NCBI RefSeq assembly: GCF_017916275.1
Contig: NZ_JAFMST010000008.1
Coordinates: 172,025 to 236,024 of the forward strand
Direction: 5' to 3'
Source of the DNA: Rubellimicrobium arenae
Lineage (GTDB): Bacteria > Pseudomonadota > Alphaproteobacteria > Rhodobacterales > Rhodobacteraceae
DNA length: 64,000 nucleotides
The notes beneath the pieces are model-generated. The model ran no database searches, was not told where the DNA came from, and was given only the letters and a program-made list of their open reading frames with translations. How positions within the stretch are numbered: the first letter of the stretch is position 1; every line of letters starts with the position of its first letter. Position numbers and translations under genes: made by a program. This document shows, piece after piece, positions 9,287 to 18,352 of the stretch.

Positions 9287-10252
9287 ATGACCCTTTCCGA
9301 CGACCACCCCTTCCTGTCCAAGGTCGCCCCCCATCCGCCCGAGGCCCTGCTGGCCCGCGCGCGGACCTGCGGCGCCCCCCGCGTGGCCCTTGTCAACGCG
9401 GGCGCCCCGACCCCGCTCGAAGGCCTGCGCGAGGCCCATGAGGCCGGGCTCGCCCAGCCGATCCTGGTGGGCGACCCCCTCAAGATCCATGCCGCGGCCG
9501 AACAGATCGGCTGGGACATCGCGCCGTTCCGCCTCGTGGCTGCCCCGGGCGACACCGCCGCCCCCCGCGCCGCCGCCCTGGCCGTGGCGGGCGAGGCCGA
9601 CGCCATCATGAAGGGGCAGGTGCACACCTCGGCCTTCCTCAAGGGGCTCCTGCCCTCGGCCATGGGGCTGCGGGACAAGGGCGCGGTCTGCGGCCATGTG
9701 TTCCATATCACGGTCCCGAACTCGGACCGCCCGCTGCTGCTGACGGACGCCGCGCTCAACGTGGCGCCCGACGTGGCGACGCGGCAGCACTGCCTGACCC
9801 ACGCCGTCCGGCTGGCCGGCCTCGTGGGCATCGACCGGCCCCATGCGGGCCTCCTCGCCCCCTCCGAGGACGTGACCGCCAGCATCCCGAGCACCGGCGA
9901 CGCCGCCGTGATCGCGGCCTGGGCCAAGGGGGCGCTCCGCAACGCGGTGGTCGAAGGCCCCCTCGCGCTCGACCTGATCCTGTCCCGCGCGGCGGCCGAG
10001 GTGAAGGGCGTGGCCTCGCAGGTCGCGGGGCGGGCCGACATCATCGTGGTGCCCGACCTCGGCACCGGCAACGCCCTGTTCAAGATGATGGCGCTGGGCA
10101 TGGGAGCCTGCGCCGCCGGGATCGTGATGGGGGCCAGGGTGCCCATCCTGCTCACCTCCCGCAGCCAGGAGGCTCCGGCCCGCATCGCCTCGGCGGCCCT
10201 GGGGGCCATCCTCGCCGCCGAAACACGCGACCGCCGAAGGGTCGCTGCATGA
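9287..10252 (+). CDS. pta: Phosphate acetyltransferase
   Basis: 321-residue short-form phosphotransacetylase (EC 2.3.1.8) without the N-terminal P-loop/DRTGG domain of enterobacterial Pta. It converts acetyl phosphate made by Xsc and CoA to acetyl-CoA. The core motifs NSDRPLLLTDAALN and VVPDLGTGNALFKM are characteristic of the PTA/PTB family. A phosphate butyryltransferase activity cannot be excluded by sequence alone, but the xsc context argues for acetyl. Start has AGGACG upstream. The last 4 bases (ATGA) overlap ackA. Confidence 0.9.
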   Translation: MTLSDDHPFLSKVAPHPPEALLARARTCGAPRVALVNAGAPTPLEGLREAHEAGLAQPILVGDPLKIHAAAEQIGWDIAPFRLVAAPGDTAAPRAAALAVAGEADAIMKGQVHTSAFLKGLLPSAMGLRDKGAVCGHVFHITVPNSDRPLLLTDAALNVAPDVATRQHCLTHAVRLAGLVGIDRPHAGLLAPSEDVTASIPSTGDAAVIAAWAKGALRNAVVEGPLALDLILSRAAAEVKGVASQVAGRADIIVVPDLGTGNALFKMMALGMGACAAGIVMGARVPILLTSRSQEAPARIASAALGAILAAETRDRRRVAA

Positions 10253-11313
10253 TCCTCGTCGTCAACGCCGGCTCCTCCTCGGTCAAGGTCGTCCTGTTCG
10301 ACATGGAGCTGCGCGAGGTGCTCCAGGGCGCCGTCACCGAGATCGGCGCCCTGGGCCAGCTCACGCTCGGCCCCTGGCGGCAGCCCGTGCAGGCCGCCGA
10401 CCACGCCGCCGCGCTGTCCCTGCTCCTCGCGGTGCTCCGGGCGCAGGATCACCCGCCCGAGGGCCTGCGCGCCGCCGCCCACCGCATCGTGCATGGCGGC
10501 GCGGCCCTGACCGCGCCCTGCCGCCTCGACGCCGCGACCCTCGCCGCCATCGAGGCCTGCGTACCCCTGGCGCCCCTCCACAACCCGGGCAACCTCGCGG
10601 GGATCCGGGCGCTCCAGGCCCTCGCCCCGGACCTGCCCCAGTTCGCGAGCTTCGACACCGCCTTCCACGCCACCGTGCCGGAGGTCGAATCGACCTACGC
10701 CCTTCCCGCCGATCTCCGGGCGGAGGGGCTGCGGCGCTACGGCTTCCACGGGCTCAGCTACTCCTCCCTGGCGTCGTCCCTGGCCGAACAGGGGCAGCTG
10801 CCCCGTCGCCTGCTCGCCTTCCACCTGGGCAACGGCGCGTCGGCCTGCGCCATTCTGGACGGGCGGTCCGTGGCGACGACCATGGGCTATTCCCCTCTCG
10901 ACGGCCTCGTGATGGGCACGCGCACGGGCAGCATCGATGGCATGGCGGTGCTCGCGATCGCGCGCCGCAACGGGATCGAGGCCGCGGAACGCCTGCTGAA
11001 CCGCGACAGCGGCCTCCGGGCGCTGGCCGGAACCTCGGACATGCGGGCGCTGCTGGCGCGCGACGACGCCGAGGCCCGCTTCGCGGTGGACCACTTCTGC
11101 CATTGGGCGATCCGGCATGGCGGCGCTCTGGCCGCGGCGATGGGCGGGGTGGACGACCTGGCCTTCACCGGCGGCATCGGGGAGAACGCCACCCCGGTCC
11201 GCGACCGCATCCGCGACGGCCTGGCCTTCCTGTCGCCGGCCCGCGTCCATGTCGTCCCCGCCCAGGAGGAACGCCGGATCGCCGCGGACGCCCTGCCGCT
11301 TCTCGGGCCGTGA
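10249..11313 (+). CDS. ackA: Acetate kinase
   Basis: 354-residue acetate kinase (EC 2.7.2.1) interconverting acetyl phosphate plus ADP with acetate plus ATP. Motifs: VNAGSSSVKV at the N-terminus, AHRIVHGG, FHLGNGASA, and FTGGIGENA near the C-terminus. It is about 45 residues shorter than E. coli AckA, with short surface loops but all phosphate- and nucleotide-binding motifs present. It overlaps pta by ATGA. In this operon it would let the cell gain ATP directly from taurine-derived acetyl phosphate. Confidence 0.92.
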   Translation: MILVVNAGSSSVKVVLFDMELREVLQGAVTEIGALGQLTLGPWRQPVQAADHAAALSLLLAVLRAQDHPPEGLRAAAHRIVHGGAALTAPCRLDAATLAAIEACVPLAPLHNPGNLAGIRALQALAPDLPQFASFDTAFHATVPEVESTYALPADLRAEGLRRYGFHGLSYSSLASSLAEQGQLPRRLLAFHLGNGASACAILDGRSVATTMGYSPLDGLVMGTRTGSIDGMAVLAIARRNGIEAAERLLNRDSGLRALAGTSDMRALLARDDAEARFAVDHFCHWAIRHGGALAAAMGGVDDLAFTGGIGENATPVRDRIRDGLAFLSPARVHVVPAQEERRIAADALPLLGP

Positions 11314-11354
11314 CGCTTTCCTTCGCCGGGTCGGCGCGCTAACTCGACGGCGCC

Positions 11355-12440
11355 ATGGACCTCCGCACCCTTTACGAGAGCCGCGCCCGCGACGGGCGCC
11401 TCAAGGCCGATCCCGCGCAGCAGGACCTCCTTCCCCGGCTGGAGCGCCTGCGGGCGGAGATGCTCGACCCGCCCCGCCGCGGCCTTTTCCGCAAGCCGCA
11501 GCCGGTGCAGGGGCTCTACCTCTGGGGCGGCGTCGGGCGGGGCAAGTCCATGCTGATGGACCTGGTCCTCGACAGCCTGGACGGGGCGGTCCCCGTCTGC
11601 CGCCAGCACTTCCACGCCTTCATGCAATGGGTCCAGGCCGCGCTGAACCGCGCCCGCGCCACGGGGACGGACGACGCCATCCTCCCCGTCGCCGACGAGA
11701 TCGCGGGCGAGGCGCGCCTCCTCGCCTTGGACGAGATGCAGGTGACGGACATCGCCGACGCGATGATCCTGGGCCGCCTGTTCCAGCGGCTCTGGGCGCA
11801 GGGGGTGACGCTGCTCACCACCTCGAACCGCCCCCCCGCCGACCTTTACAAGGACGGCCTCAACCGCGCGCTCTTCCTGCCGTTCATCGCCATGATCGAG
11901 CAGAACTGCGAGGTGGTCGAGCTCGCCTCGCCCACCGACCATCGCCAAGGCCGCCTCACGGGGTCCCAACGGTACTTCTGCCCGGTCGACGCCCAGGCCC
12001 GCGCCGCGATGAACGCGCTCTGGACCGACCTGTCCGAGGGACGCTCCCAGCCCGCCGCCCTGCGCGTCTACGGGCGCGAGGTCGAGATCCCGGCCTTCCA
12101 CAACGGCTGCGCGCGGGCGACCTTCTACGACCTCTGCGGACGCCCCCTCGGGCCGGCCGACTACCTCGCGCTCGCCGCCGCCGTGCGCGTCCTCCTCATC
12201 GACGAGATTCCCCGGCTCTCGGCGTCGAACTTCAACCAGGCGCGGCGCTTCGTGACCCTGGTGGACGCGCTCTACGAAGGCCGGGTGACGCTCTTCGCCT
12301 CCGCGGCGGCGGCGCCGGACAAGCTTTACGTCGAGGGCGAGGGCAGCTTCGAATTCGCACGCACCGCGAGCCGCCTCATGGAGATGCAGGCCGCGGACTG
12401 GGGCCGGGGGGTGGCGGACGCCTCCGCGCCCGCAGTATAG
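11355..12440 (+). CDS. zapE: Cell division protein ZapE (AFG1-like ATPase)
   Basis: 361-residue P-loop ATPase of the AFG1/ZapE family. Walker A is GGVGRGKS (58-65), Walker B is LLALDEMQVTD (about 115-125), and LLTTSNRPP follows as the sensor-1 region. ZapE associates with the Z-ring in E. coli; the mitochondrial homologue LACE1/Afg1 acts in protein quality control. It lies 41 bp after ackA on the same strand but is probably a separate function. In many alphaproteobacteria zapE is near TCA-cycle genes; here it precedes gabT. Confidence 0.9.
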   Translation: MDLRTLYESRARDGRLKADPAQQDLLPRLERLRAEMLDPPRRGLFRKPQPVQGLYLWGGVGRGKSMLMDLVLDSLDGAVPVCRQHFHAFMQWVQAALNRARATGTDDAILPVADEIAGEARLLALDEMQVTDIADAMILGRLFQRLWAQGVTLLTTSNRPPADLYKDGLNRALFLPFIAMIEQNCEVVELASPTDHRQGRLTGSQRYFCPVDAQARAAMNALWTDLSEGRSQPAALRVYGREVEIPAFHNGCARATFYDLCGRPLGPADYLALAAAVRVLLIDEIPRLSASNFNQARRFVTLVDALYEGRVTLFASAAAAPDKLYVEGEGSFEFARTASRLMEMQAADWGRGVADASAPAV

Positions 12441-12471
12441 AAGGACCGCCAACGCCAAGGAGCCCTCCCCC

Positions 12472-13749
12472 ATGCAGAACGCCGAGATCGCCGAGCGCCG
12501 CAAGACCGCCATCGCGCGGGGCGTGGGCATGCAGACCCAGATCTACGTCGAGCGCGCCGAGAACAGCGAGGTCTGGGACGTCGAGGGCAACCGCTATATC
12601 GACTTCGCCGCCGGCATCGCCGTGGTGAACACCGGCCACCGCCACCCCAAGGTCATGGCCGCCGTCCAGAAGCAGCTCGACAGCTTCACCCACACCTGCC
12701 ACCAGGTCCTCCCCTACGAGAACTACATCCGCCTGGGCGAACGCCTGAACGCCCTCGTGCCCGGCGACTTCGAGAAGCGGACCCTGTTCGTCACGACCGG
12801 CGCCGAGGCGGTGGAGAACGCCGTCAAGATCGCCCGCTTCGCGACGGGGCGGAACGCCGTGATCGCCTTCGGCGGCGCCTTCCACGGGCGCACCTTCATG
12901 GGCATGACGCTCACCGGCAAGGTCCAGCCCTACAAGGCGGGCTTCGGCGCGATGATGCCGGACGTCTTCCACGTCCCGTTCCCCATCGGGCTCCACGGCA
13001 TCTCGACCGATGACGCGATGGCGGGCATCCAGAAGCTGTTCAAGGCCGACCTCGACCCCTCGCGCGTGGCCTGCATCATCCTGGAACCCGTGCAGGGCGA
13101 AGGCGGCTTCTACCCCGCGCCCGCCGAGCTGATGCGCGCCCTGCGCCAACTCTGCGACGACCACGGCATCGTGCTCATCGCCGACGAGGTGCAGACCGGC
13201 TTCGCCCGCACCGGCAAGCTCTTCGCCATGGAGCATTACGACGTGGCCCCCGATCTCGTCTGCATGGCCAAGGGCCTGGGCGGCGGGCTGCCCATCGCCG
13301 CCGTGACCGGCAAGGCCAGCATCGTCGACGCGGCCAACCCCGGGGGCCTCGGCGGCACCTACGGCGGCAACCCCCTGGGCATCGCGGCGGCCCACGCCGT
13401 CCTCGACGTCATCGAGGAGGAGGACCTGTGCAACCGCGCCAACGTCCTGGGCTCGCGGCTGCGCCAGCACCTCGAATCGCTCCGCGACCGCGTGCCCGAG
13501 ATCGCCGAGATCCGCGGCCCGGGCTTCATGGTCGCCGTGGAGTTCAACCTGCCCGGCACCCACACCCCCGACGCCGACTTCACCAACCGCGTGAAGGCCG
13601 AGGCGCAGAAGCGCGGCCTCATCCTCCTCACCTGCGGCGTCTACGGCAACGTGGTGCGCTTCCTCGCCCCCATCACCATCCCCGACGACGTCTTTGCCGA
13701 GGCGATGGCCATCCTCGAGGACTCGGTGCTCGCGGCCCGCGCCGCCTGA
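12472..13749 (+). CDS. gabT: 4-aminobutyrate aminotransferase
   Basis: Class III PLP aminotransferase of 425 residues moving the amino group of GABA to 2-oxoglutarate (EC 2.6.1.19). VTTGAEAVENAVKIAR (108-123), the PLP aspartate in IADEVQTGFARTG (D239) and the Schiff-base lysine in MAKGLGGGLP (K267) are clear. A strong ribosome-binding site (AAGGAG) lies 9 bases upstream. No gabD is adjacent. Substrate is assigned from overall similarity to GabT; 5-aminovalerate is often also accepted. A perfect hairpin follows the stop. Confidence 0.9.
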   Translation: MQNAEIAERRKTAIARGVGMQTQIYVERAENSEVWDVEGNRYIDFAAGIAVVNTGHRHPKVMAAVQKQLDSFTHTCHQVLPYENYIRLGERLNALVPGDFEKRTLFVTTGAEAVENAVKIARFATGRNAVIAFGGAFHGRTFMGMTLTGKVQPYKAGFGAMMPDVFHVPFPIGLHGISTDDAMAGIQKLFKADLDPSRVACIILEPVQGEGGFYPAPAELMRALRQLCDDHGIVLIADEVQTGFARTGKLFAMEHYDVAPDLVCMAKGLGGGLPIAAVTGKASIVDAANPGGLGGTYGGNPLGIAAAHAVLDVIEEEDLCNRANVLGSRLRQHLESLRDRVPEIAEIRGPGFMVAVEFNLPGTHTPDADFTNRVKAEAQKRGLILLTCGVYGNVVRFLAPITIPDDVFAEAMAILEDSVLAARAA

Positions 13750-13756
13750 GGCGGTC

Positions 13757-13788
13757 GGCCCCGGGACTCCGATCGGGGTCCCGGGGCC
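13757..13788. terminator. Bidirectional hairpin between gabT and DUF2798 gene
   Basis: GGCCCCGGGAC (13757-13767) and GTCCCGGGGCC (13778-13788) form a perfect 11-bp stem between two convergent genes. The 10-base loop is partly self-complementary. There is no T-run, but position and symmetry fit a shared terminator. Confidence 0.65.
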
Positions 13789-13796
13789 TCCTCCCC

Positions 13797-14051
13797 TCAC
13801 CAGGTCGCGCCGCGTCCCGGGCGTCGCGCCAGCCGCGTGGCGACCGCGGCCAGCCGGAACGCGACCGGCCCCACCCCCAGCGACAGCACGAAGGCCACCG
13901 GCCAGGCCAGGACAAAGCGGGCCAGCCACTCCGCCACCCAGCCGGGCTGGAACCGCAGGGGGATCGCCGTGAAGATCCCGGTCATCAGAAAGGCCATCAT
14001 GCAGGAAATGAACACCTGCGCGGTGATGATCGTGGCCTTGGATTGGGTCAT
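13797..14051 (-). CDS. DUF2798 small membrane protein
   Basis: 84-residue protein with two hydrophobic helices (about residues 8-28 and 42-65). The first contains the pattern SCMMAFLMTG and the second AWPVAFVLSL, as in DUF2798 proteins. Function unknown; these are small inner-membrane proteins. The start at MTQSKATI is fixed by a good AAGGAGA site; a 53-codon upstream extension has no support. It converges with gabT and transcribes away from the empty region at 14052-14665. Confidence 0.75.
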   Translation of the reverse strand: MTQSKATIITAQVFISCMMAFLMTGIFTAIPLRFQPGWVAEWLARFVLAWPVAFVLSLGVGPVAFRLAAVATRLARRPGRGATW

Positions 14052-14665
14052 CTCGTCTCCTTTCAGGAGGACGGGCGACCAAGGGACGCGCGATCCCACG
14101 GCCCCCGTCCGTTCGGGGTCCGCCGTGGGTTCGTCGATGCGACTAACTCCCGCGATCTGCGCGGGGGCCGGGCTAACCTGACCGGCCTGACGTTTTTCGG
14201 CCCGGGGCACCTAGCCGGGCCCGGCGCCCGGCACAAGCCCCATCCCCCTTGGCGGGGCGTTGCGCGCCGGCGGACCGACCGCGCGGTGCCGTCACCCTTC
14301 GTCAACCTCCCGCCGCCATCCTGCCCCGCATCCGGAGCGCGTCGCCCCGCCGGACCCGCCCCTGGAACGGGCGGCCCGCCGGGGCTGATGTCGGTCGCGC
14401 TCCCCTACCGGCCGCCCTGGACGACGGCGGCCCGGCGGGATCCAAGGTCGGTCCAGGCCCGGGGCTCCTGCGGGAGAAAGGCTCCACGGGCACCAGCTCT
14501 TTGAGGGACGCGCGAGCCCCGTCCCCCTGGGAGATTCGGCCTTCGCGGGCCGGGTCGCTGCCACCTAGCCGCCGCGCGTCGAGACCGCGCCCCCCGCGCC
14601 GTGGACTGGCAGCCCGGCGCGGCCTCGGAGGCCGTCCCCCTGGCCGGGGAAACGCTCCGTCGTTC
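14052..14665. other. 614-bp region without a recognisable gene
   Basis: Very GC-rich stretch between the DUF2798 gene start and the 3' end of the secreted-protein gene. Open frames here have no family resemblance and no ribosome-binding site. Several strong inverted repeats are visible: GGCCCGG/CCGGGCC around 14200-14222, CGCCCC...GGGGC around 14346-14390 with one mismatch, and CCTGGAC/GTCCAGG near 14418-14459. I looked for RNase P RNA, tmRNA, 4.5S and 6S RNA signatures and for a tRNA T-loop and did not find them. It could hold an unrecognised structured RNA, a long leader for the DUF2798 gene, or decayed sequence. Confidence 0.5.
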
Positions 14666-15190
14666 CTACTGATCCCGCCGCCGCTTGCTCAGCAGCGCCG
14701 GACCCGCGCAGGCCGGATCGGTCGGCGCGGTGGTCTGGGCGATGAAGGGCTTCTGCGGCTCCACGCCCGATTCCTCGATCCAGACGCCGTCCAGGCAGAA
14801 GTCCTGCGCGTAGTTGCCGGCGTTGAAGCCGAACTCCCCCTCGTCGCAGTCCGCCGCCGTGCCGTCCGCGTTCCAGCCCTGGTCGAAGGGGCCCGGGATC
14901 TCGCTGTTGGTCGGGAACTGCATGAGCCTGGGCCAGTAGCGCAGGTACCAGGTGTCGTTCTCCCCCCGCGAGCCCATGTCCCAGGTGCCGATCAGGTTGC
15001 CATCCTTGAAGCCCGCGATGCGGAAGCGCGTCACCTCGGCCTCGGTGATGACGTCGGCCTGGGCCAGCGAATCGGGATACTCCATCGACCCGGTCATGGT
15101 GTAGCCGTCCGACCCCGCCCAGCAGAAATGGACCAGGGCGGCCTGCGAGGGTTGCGCCCAAAGGGCGATCAGGAGCGTGGCGCGGATCAT
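14666..15190 (-). CDS. Secreted protein of unknown function
   Basis: 174 residues with a short signal peptide (about 1-18, cleavage near SQA). The mature part is rich in aromatic and acidic residues and has four cysteines (23, 115, 132, 161), enough for two disulfides. It contains GYTMTGSMEYPDSL and FKDGNLIGTWDM. The C-terminus ends in a basic KRRRDQ tail. I do not recognise the family. The start overlaps the folC stop by ATGA, so it is the third cistron of accD-folC. Confidence 0.75.
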   Translation of the reverse strand: MIRATLLIALWAQPSQAALVHFCWAGSDGYTMTGSMEYPDSLAQADVITEAEVTRFRIAGFKDGNLIGTWDMGSRGENDTWYLRYWPRLMQFPTNSEIPGPFDQGWNADGTAADCDEGEFGFNAGNYAQDFCLDGVWIEESGVEPQKPFIAQTTAPTDPACAGPALLSKRRRDQ

Positions 15191-16458
15191 GCGCCCTGTC
15201 GTAGCACGTGCCCCGCCAGATACAGCGACCCGCAGATCAGGATTCGGTGAGCCCCCATCCCCGTCGCCGCCGCGATCGCCTCGCGCACGCCGTCGGCGAC
15301 GTCGGCCTGCAACCCGGCGTCCTGCGCGTGCCGGGCGGTCTCCTCGGCCGGAAGGGTGTTGGCCTCGCCCGGGATCGACACGGCCCAAAGCCGCTCGGCC
15401 ACGCCCGCCAGCGGCCGCATGAAGCCCGCCACGTCCTTGGTGTTGAGCATCCCGCACACGAGATGCGTCCGCGCCGCCGGCATGGCCCGCAGCGTCGCCG
15501 CGATCGCCTCGCCCGCCGCCGGGTTGTGCCCGCCGTCGAGCCACAGCTCCCCCGGGGCGGCCATCTCGGCCAGCATCCCGCGCAGCCGCTGCATCCGCGC
15601 CGGCCACTCGGCCCGGGTCACGCCCGCCTCGCAGGCCTCGTCGTCCAGCCCCAGCTCCCGCATCGCCGCCAGCGCGGCCCCCGCGTTGACGATCTGGTGC
15701 GGCCCCGGCAGGTTCGGCAGCGGCAGGTCCAACAGGCCCCGCTCGTCGCGGTAGATCAGCCGCCCGCCTTCGACATCCGCGTGCCACTGCTGCCCATGGG
15801 CCAGCACCGGCGCCCCCAGACGCGCGGCCCGGTCCTCGATGACCTCCAGCGCCTCGGGGTGCTGGCGGGCCACGACGACCGGCACGCCGCGTTTGATGAT
15901 GCCCGCCTTCTCGCCCGCGATCTTGGCCAGCGTGTCGCCCAGATACTGCTGGTGATCGAGGTCGACGGGCGTGATCACCGTCAGGCGGGGCCTGTCCACG
16001 ACGTTGGTCGCGTCCAGCCGCCCGCCCAGCCCCACCTCCAGCAGCGTCCAGTCCGCCGGCGTGTCCGCGAAGGCCACGAACGCCGCGGCGGTGGTGATCT
16101 CGAAGAAGGTGATCGGGTCCTCGCCGTTGGCCGCCATGCAGCGGTCCAGCACCGCCATCAGGTGATCCTCGGAGATCAACTCGCCGGCCAGCCGGATGCG
16201 CTCGTGAAACCGCGCCAGATGCGGCGAGGTGTAGGCGTGGACGGTGCCGCCCGCCGCCTCCAGCCCCGCCCGGATCATCGCCTGCGTCGAGCCCTTGCCG
16301 TTGGTGCCCGCGACGTGGATCACCGGCGGCAGCCGCCGCTCCGGATGGCCCAGCGCGGCGCAAAGCCGCTCCACCCGCGCCAGCGTCAGGTCGATGATCT
16401 TGGGATGGAGCCGGGTCATCCGCTCCAGGAGGATGTCGGACCCCTGCGGCGCGCTCAT
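15187..16458 (-). CDS. folC: Bifunctional folylpolyglutamate/dihydrofolate synthase
   Basis: 423-residue Mur-ligase-family enzyme that adds glutamate to folates and probably also makes dihydrofolate. P-loop is [12 protein letters not shown] (about 49-60), followed by [14 protein letters not shown], the FolC signature. The C-terminal domain has [12 protein letters not shown]. It overlaps accD by ATGA at its start and the secreted-protein gene by ATGA at its end. accD-folC is a common bacterial gene order. Confidence 0.93.
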   Translation of the reverse strand: MSAPQGSDILLERMTRLHPKIIDLTLARVERLCAALGHPERRLPPVIHVAGTNGKGSTQAMIRAGLEAAGGTVHAYTSPHLARFHERIRLAGELISEDHLMAVLDRCMAANGEDPITFFEITTAAAFVAFADTPADWTLLEVGLGGRLDATNVVDRPRLTVITPVDLDHQQYLGDTLAKIAGEKAGIIKRGVPVVVARQHPEALEVIEDRAARLGAPVLAHGQQWHADVEGGRLIYRDERGLLDLPLPNLPGPHQIVNAGAALAAMRELGLDDEACEAGVTRAEWPARMQRLRGMLAEMAAPGELWLDGGHNPAAGEAIAATLRAMPAARTHLVCGMLNTKDVAGFMRPLAGVAERLWAVSIPGEANTLPAEETARHAQDAGLQADVADGVREAIAAATGMGAHRILICGSLYLAGHVLRQGA

Positions 16459-17381
16459 TCGGCGGCGGCGGCCGGCGCGTCGTCGACCGGCTCGGACTGG
16501 GCCGGGGCGGGCAGGTCGGCCATCACGGCCGGCGGCTCGCGCAGGAGCATCCGCAGGATGCAGACGATCTCGTCCTTGAGCTTGCCGCGCGGCGTCACCC
16601 GGTCCAGCATCCCGTGGTCGAGCAGGTATTCGGCCCGCTGGAACCCTTCGGGCAGCTTCTCGCGGATCGTCTGCTCGATGACGCGGGGACCGGCAAAGCA
16701 GATCAGCGCCCCCGGCTCGGCGATCTGCACGTCGCCCAGCATGGCATAGGAGGCCGTGACGCCCCCGGTCGTCGGATGCGTCAGCACCACGACGTAGGGA
16801 AGCCCCGCCTCCTTGAGCATCTGCACCGCCACGGTCGTGCGGGGCATCTGCATCAGCGACAGGATCCCTTCCTGCATCCGCGCGCCCCCGGCGGCGGCGA
16901 ACAGCACCAGCGGCCGCTTCAGCTCCACGGCTCGTTCGGCGGCGGCGATGATGGCGTTGCCGACATACATCCCCATGGAGCCCGCCATGTAGGAGAAGTC
17001 CTGCGCCACGGCGACAATCGGGGTCCGCCCGACCTCGCCCTCGGCCACCAGCATGGCCTCCTTCTCGCCGGTGGTCCGGCGCGCCTCCTTGATGCGGTCC
17101 GCGTATTTCTTCTGGTCGCGGAACTGCAGCGGGTCCTGGATCGGCTCGGGCACCTTCACCTCGGTGAAGATGCCGCCGTCGAAGAAGTGGCGGAACCGCT
17201 CGCGCGGCTTGATGGCCATGTGGTGCCCGCAGTTGGGGCAGACGTTCTGGTTCTCGGCCAGCTCGCGGTGGAACAGCATCTGCCCGCACTCGTCGCACTT
17301 GGTCCAGAGATTCTCCGGCACCTCGCGCCGCGAGAAGATCGAGTTGATCCGCGGGCGGACGTAGTTCGAGATCCAGTTCAT
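16455..17381 (-). CDS. accD: Acetyl-CoA carboxylase carboxyltransferase subunit beta
   Basis: 308-residue beta subunit of the carboxyltransferase that makes malonyl-CoA for fatty-acid synthesis. The N-terminal four-cysteine zinc ribbon is visible (C29, C32, C48, C51), followed by the crotonase-fold core with [10 protein letters not shown] and [18 protein letters not shown]. An alanine/proline-rich tail extends past the core. First gene of the accD-folC-secreted-protein operon, divergent from the cytochrome b gene. Confidence 0.95.
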   Translation of the reverse strand: MNWISNYVRPRINSIFSRREVPENLWTKCDECGQMLFHRELAENQNVCPNCGHHMAIKPRERFRHFFDGGIFTEVKVPEPIQDPLQFRDQKKYADRIKEARRTTGEKEAMLVAEGEVGRTPIVAVAQDFSYMAGSMGMYVGNAIIAAAERAVELKRPLVLFAAAGGARMQEGILSLMQMPRTTVAVQMLKEAGLPYVVVLTHPTTGGVTASYAMLGDVQIAEPGALICFAGPRVIEQTIREKLPEGFQRAEYLLDHGMLDRVTPRGKLKDEIVCILRMLLREPPAVMADLPAPAQSEPVDDAPAAAAE

Positions 17382-17411
17382 GCGCGCGCCCTCCGAGGCT
17401 TTGACGGGGGG

Positions 17412-17439
17412 AAATAAGCCGCGGAACCCCTGAATGCAA
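17412..17439 (-). promoter_or_regulatory. Candidate accD promoter
   Basis: On the minus strand TTGCAT (17439-17434) and TTATTT (17417-17412) are separated by 16 bp and lie about 30 bp upstream of the accD start. It is the only sigma70-like pair seen in this GC-rich divergent region. Judged by eye only. Confidence 0.35.
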
Positions 17440-17539
17440 TCGGCGTGGGGCCAGGGCCCATCCCCGGGCGGGGGACGCCGCTGAAACTTCCGGCGCCGCC
17501 GCTCCGTGTCTCCCGGTGCCGCAACCCGGAGGAGCCGCC

Positions 17540-18352
17540 ATGGCCGACACCGCCCCAAGGGGTCCGCTCGTCTACCGCCAGCGACTCGCGACCCGGCTGA
17601 CCCATTGGGCCTGGGCCTTGTCGCTGTTCGTGCTGCTGCTGACGGGCCTGCAGATCTTCAACGCCCACCCGGGGCTGTATCTGGGCGACCAGTCCGGCTT
17701 CGAGTTCAACAACGCCGTCCTGGCTCTCAGCGCCCGCGACACGCCCGAAGGCCTGCGGGGCGTCACCTGGGTCCTGGGGCACGAGTTCGACACCACCGGC
17801 CTTCTGGGCGCCTCGGGCGGGGAGATGCGGGGCTTTCCGTCCTGGGCCACGATCCCGAGCTACCACGACCTCGCCACCGGGCGGGTGATCCACTTCTTCT
17901 TCGCCTGGCTGCTGACCGGGACGCTGCTCCTGTGGCTGCTGGCAAGCCTCCTGAACGGCCACTGGCGCGAGCTGATCCCGACGGGGCGCGACCTGCGCGC
18001 CCTGCCCGCGGACGTCGCCGATCACCTGCGGCTCCGGCTGCATCACCGCCGCCGCTACAACGTGCTGCAGAAGCTGAGCTACGCGGGCGTGCTGTTCGTC
18101 CTCCTGCCCGGGATGATCGTCACCGGCCTTTGCATGTCGCCGTCCTTCAACGCCGCCGCGCCCTGGCTTCTGGACCTGCTGGGCGGACGGCAGACGGCGC
18201 GGACGCTGCATTTCCTCGGCATGTCGCTCCTTGTGCTGTTCTTCGTCGTCCACCTGCTGATGGTCGTCCTCGCCGGTCCGCTGAACGAGCTTCGCTCCAT
18301 CCTGACCGGGTGGTACCGCCTGAGCCCCGGGGAGTCCTCCGATGCCCGCTGA
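17540..18352 (+). CDS. Cytochrome b (b561/hydrogenase-type) membrane subunit
   Basis: 270-residue inner-membrane protein with about four helices and histidines placed as in b-type cytochromes: [10 protein letters not shown] (helix 1), RVIHFFFAW (helix 2) and TLHFLGMS plus FFVVHLLM (helix 4). A soluble loop of about 80 residues separates helices 1 and 2. It resembles cytochrome b subunits of Ni/Fe-hydrogenase and thiosulfate-reductase type. A strong GGAGGAG site fixes the start. The stop overlaps the next gene, a molybdopterin oxidoreductase, by 11 bp. The pair probably passes electrons between the molybdenum site and the quinone pool. Confidence 0.85.
   Translation: MADTAPRGPLVYRQRLATRLTHWAWALSLFVLLLTGLQIFNAHPGLYLGDQSGFEFNNAVLALSARDTPEGLRGVTWVLGHEFDTTGLLGASGGEMRGFPSWATIPSYHDLATGRVIHFFFAWLLTGTLLLWLLASLLNGHWRELIPTGRDLRALPADVADHLRLRLHHRRRYNVLQKLSYAGVLFVLLPGMIVTGLCMSPSFNAAAPWLLDLLGGRQTARTLHFLGMSLLVLFFVVHLLMVVLAGPLNELRSILTGWYRLSPGESSDAR

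Noticed and set aside
8425-11250. Minus-strand open frame of about 941 codons opposite TSUP, pta and ackA
   Set aside because: No family features and no ribosome-binding site; the plus-strand genes are coupled and fully recognisable.
14052-14665. RNase P RNA, tmRNA, 6S or 4.5S RNA in the gene-free region
   Set aside because: I looked for their conserved core sequences on both strands and did not find them, so no RNA gene is called.
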